Shown here: in pieces, positions 31,297 through 32,289 of the stretch
Numbering within the stretch: the first letter of the stretch is position 1
Layout: each line of letters starts with the position of its first letter
NCBI GenBank assembly: GCA_031411575.1
Contig: JANOBJ010000354.1
Location: 1 to 32,289, forward strand
From: JANOBJ01 sp031411575
GTDB taxonomy: Bacteria > Pseudomonadota > Gammaproteobacteria > Burkholderiales > Burkholderiaceae_C
Direction of reading: 5' to 3'
DNA: 32,289 nucleotides
The notes under the pieces: generated by a model
Databases searched by the model: none
Told to the model about the DNA's origin: nothing
The model's input: only the letters and a program-made list of their open reading frames with translations
Made by a program: the position numbers and the translations under genes

Positions 31297-32067
31297 TTAC
31301 ATGTTGCGGATGCGCTCGACCATCTCGTGCGCAAACTCGACAAACGCCACGCTGCCCTTGGCCTGCGGGTCGAAAATCACCCCCGGCAGGCCGTAGCTCG
31401 GCGCCTCGGCCAGCCGCACATTGCGCGGGATCACGGTGTTGAACACCTTGTCGCCAAAATGCGCCTTGAGCTGCTCGCTCACCTGCTGCTGCAACGTGAT
31501 GCGCGGGTCGAACATCACGCGCAACAGGCCAATGATCTGCAGGTCCTTGTTGAGGTTGGCGTGCACCTGCTTGATGGTGTTGACCAGATCGGTCAGGCCT
31601 TCCAGCGCAAAGTACTCGCACTGCATCGGCACGATCACGCCATGCGCCGAGCACAGGCCGTTGAGCGTGAGCATGCTGAGCGACGGCGGGCAGTCGATCA
31701 GGATGAAATCGTAGTCGCCGGCCACCTCGGCCAGCGCGGCCTTCAGACGCTTTTCGCGGTGCTCCAGCGCCACCAGTTCAACCTCGGCACCAGCCAGCTC
31801 GCGGTTGGCGCCGAGCACGCGGTAGCCGCATTTCTCTGACGCCACTGCCGCCTCGGCGATGGTGGCCGACTCCAGCAGTACGTCGTACACCGTGAGCTCC
31901 AGCTTGCGCTTGTCCACGCCCGAGCCCATGGTGGCATTGCCCTGCGGATCGATGTCGATCATCAGCACCCGCTGACCCACCTTGGCCAGGCCGGCGGCCA
32001 GGTTGACGGTGGTGGTGGTCTTGCCGACGCCGCCCTTCTGGTTGGCAATACAAAAAATCTTGGCCAT
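31297..32067 (-). CDS. parA: chromosome partitioning ATPase ParA
   Basis: This 256-residue protein is a chromosomal ParA/Soj of the deviant Walker type. Walker A is KGGVGKTTTTVNLA (10-23) with the signature lysine. Walker A' is VLMIDIDPQGNATMGSG, Walker B is FILIDCPPSLSMLT, and the ADP-side motif is VIPRNVRLAEAPSYGLP. It lacks the N-terminal DNA-binding domain of plasmid type Ia ParA, as expected for a chromosomal protein. The start context (CCTATAAATCTGA before ATG) has no obvious ribosome site, and an unrelated reading frame ends 6 bp upstream, which suggests coupling or a recent change of neighbour. Confidence 0.95.
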   Translation of the reverse strand: MAKIFCIANQKGGVGKTTTTVNLAAGLAKVGQRVLMIDIDPQGNATMGSGVDKRKLELTVYDVLLESATIAEAAVASEKCGYRVLGANRELAGAEVELVALEHREKRLKAALAEVAGDYDFILIDCPPSLSMLTLNGLCSAHGVIVPMQCEYFALEGLTDLVNTIKQVHANLNKDLQIIGLLRVMFDPRITLQQQVSEQLKAHFGDKVFNTVIPRNVRLAEAPSYGLPGVIFDPQAKGSVAFVEFAHEMVERIRNM

Positions 32068-32073
32068 TCAGAT

Positions 32074-32289
32074 TTATAGGAATAGTAGTTCGCCAGGATT
32101 GTTCGCTAGCTGTTGAACAAAATGAGTAGTAGTGCCCGCTTGGACTCGCTCTGAACGTGGCTCCGTCGGTGCAAAGTTGATGCGACGCTGTAACTGCGGC
32201 GCAAAACACTCTTGGTAGCGAAGCTTGAGCTCCTGTCCCGCACGGCTGCCATCAAATAGCACTGGGTCAAAAACAGTTATCTTGTTCAA
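32074..32289 (-). CDS. unidentified partial gene ending 6 bp before parA
   Basis: At least the last 71 codons are open to the right edge, ending FVQQLANNPGELLFL. A TTG at the very edge is not evidence of a start, so the gene is treated as running on past 32289. I do not recognise the protein; it is not the C-terminus of RsmG or MnmG, the usual upstream neighbours of parA. A hand count over 32101-32280 gives about 53% G+C, clearly lower than the neighbouring genes, and codons such as TTG, CAA and CTA are more frequent. It may be a horizontally acquired gene, or the frame could be chance. Confidence 0.5.
   Translation of the reverse strand: MNKITVFDPVLFDGSRAGQELKLRYQECFAPQLQRRINFAPTEPRSERVQAGTTTHFVQQLANNPGELLFL

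Noticed and set aside
29652..32067. parS site near parAB
   Set aside because: Looked by eye for TGTTTCACGTGAAACA and close variants on both strands; none seen here or elsewhere in the window.
32074..32289. C-terminus of RsmG (GidB), the usual parA neighbour
   Set aside because: No RsmG motif is recognisable in the 71 residues, and the base composition differs from the adjoining core genes.

Overview
The window is high-GC DNA packed with genes on both strands. The protein set looks like a Burkholderiales betaproteobacterium, most likely Comamonadaceae (Polaromonas/Rhodoferax/Variovorax type). It includes a Bug-family tripartite-tricarboxylate receptor, PduO adenosyltransferase, acetoacetyl-CoA synthetase, DUF3237 and a parA-hydrolase-parB block. 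The family-level assignment also rests on two dispersed repeats of a kind I associate with Comamonadaceae from memory. I see no rRNA, tRNA, CRISPR array, insertion sequence or prophage.

Layout. (1) 1-3071: a locus resembling nicotinate/2,5-dihydroxypyridine degradation. An alpha/beta hydrolase (running off the left edge) and NicX-type dioxygenase lie on the minus strand, and a flavin reductase and MarR regulator diverge from them across a 53-bp gap holding a 14-bp palindrome. (2) 3112-6692: an EamA exporter, acetoacetyl-CoA synthetase and a secreted EF-hand protein. (3) 6834-9597: a 20-bp operator-like site followed by a cyclase-family hydrolase, fumarylacetoacetase and DUF3237 protein, then a hotdog thioesterase. 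(4) 10221-14864: a periplasmic histidine phosphatase, PduO-type cobalamin adenosyltransferase with a tandemly duplicated 3' end, a second EF-hand protein with a clear terminator, an N-acyl-D-amino-acid deacylase and an Ala/Pro-rich hypothetical. (5) 15140-19268: a D-lactate-dehydrogenase-type flavoprotein, then a translationally coupled pair, a membrane alpha/beta hydrolase plus cytochrome P450. (6) 19466-24965: a Tat-exported PhoD phosphatase, a broken small gene, a Crp/Fnr regulator, an exported protein of unknown function and a soluble hydrolase. (7) 25099-29478: PdxA-like dehydrogenase, Bug receptor and divergent LysR regulator, then an orphan CsgG-like protein. (8) 29652-32289: parB, an RBBP9-type hydrolase and parA, with a lower-GC unidentified gene ending 6 bp before parA.

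The strongest unexplained structure is a repeat family with ten copies, about one per 3 kb. Each has a GTCAAA-like box, then GGNCA (29 bases later in nine copies), then exactly 11 bases on a GCTAT/ATAGC inverted repeat; eight of ten units are exactly 57 bp. Six lie between genes, three lie inside reading frames (nicX-like, marR, acetoacetyl-CoA synthetase), and one encodes the end and stop codon of the Crp regulator. A second, GC-rich 71-73 bp repeat occurs three times, all in the nic-like locus. One copy adds about 27 residues directly in front of the hydrolase nucleophile elbow, one fills the gap between the two minus-strand genes, and one encodes the N-terminal tail of the MarR regulator.
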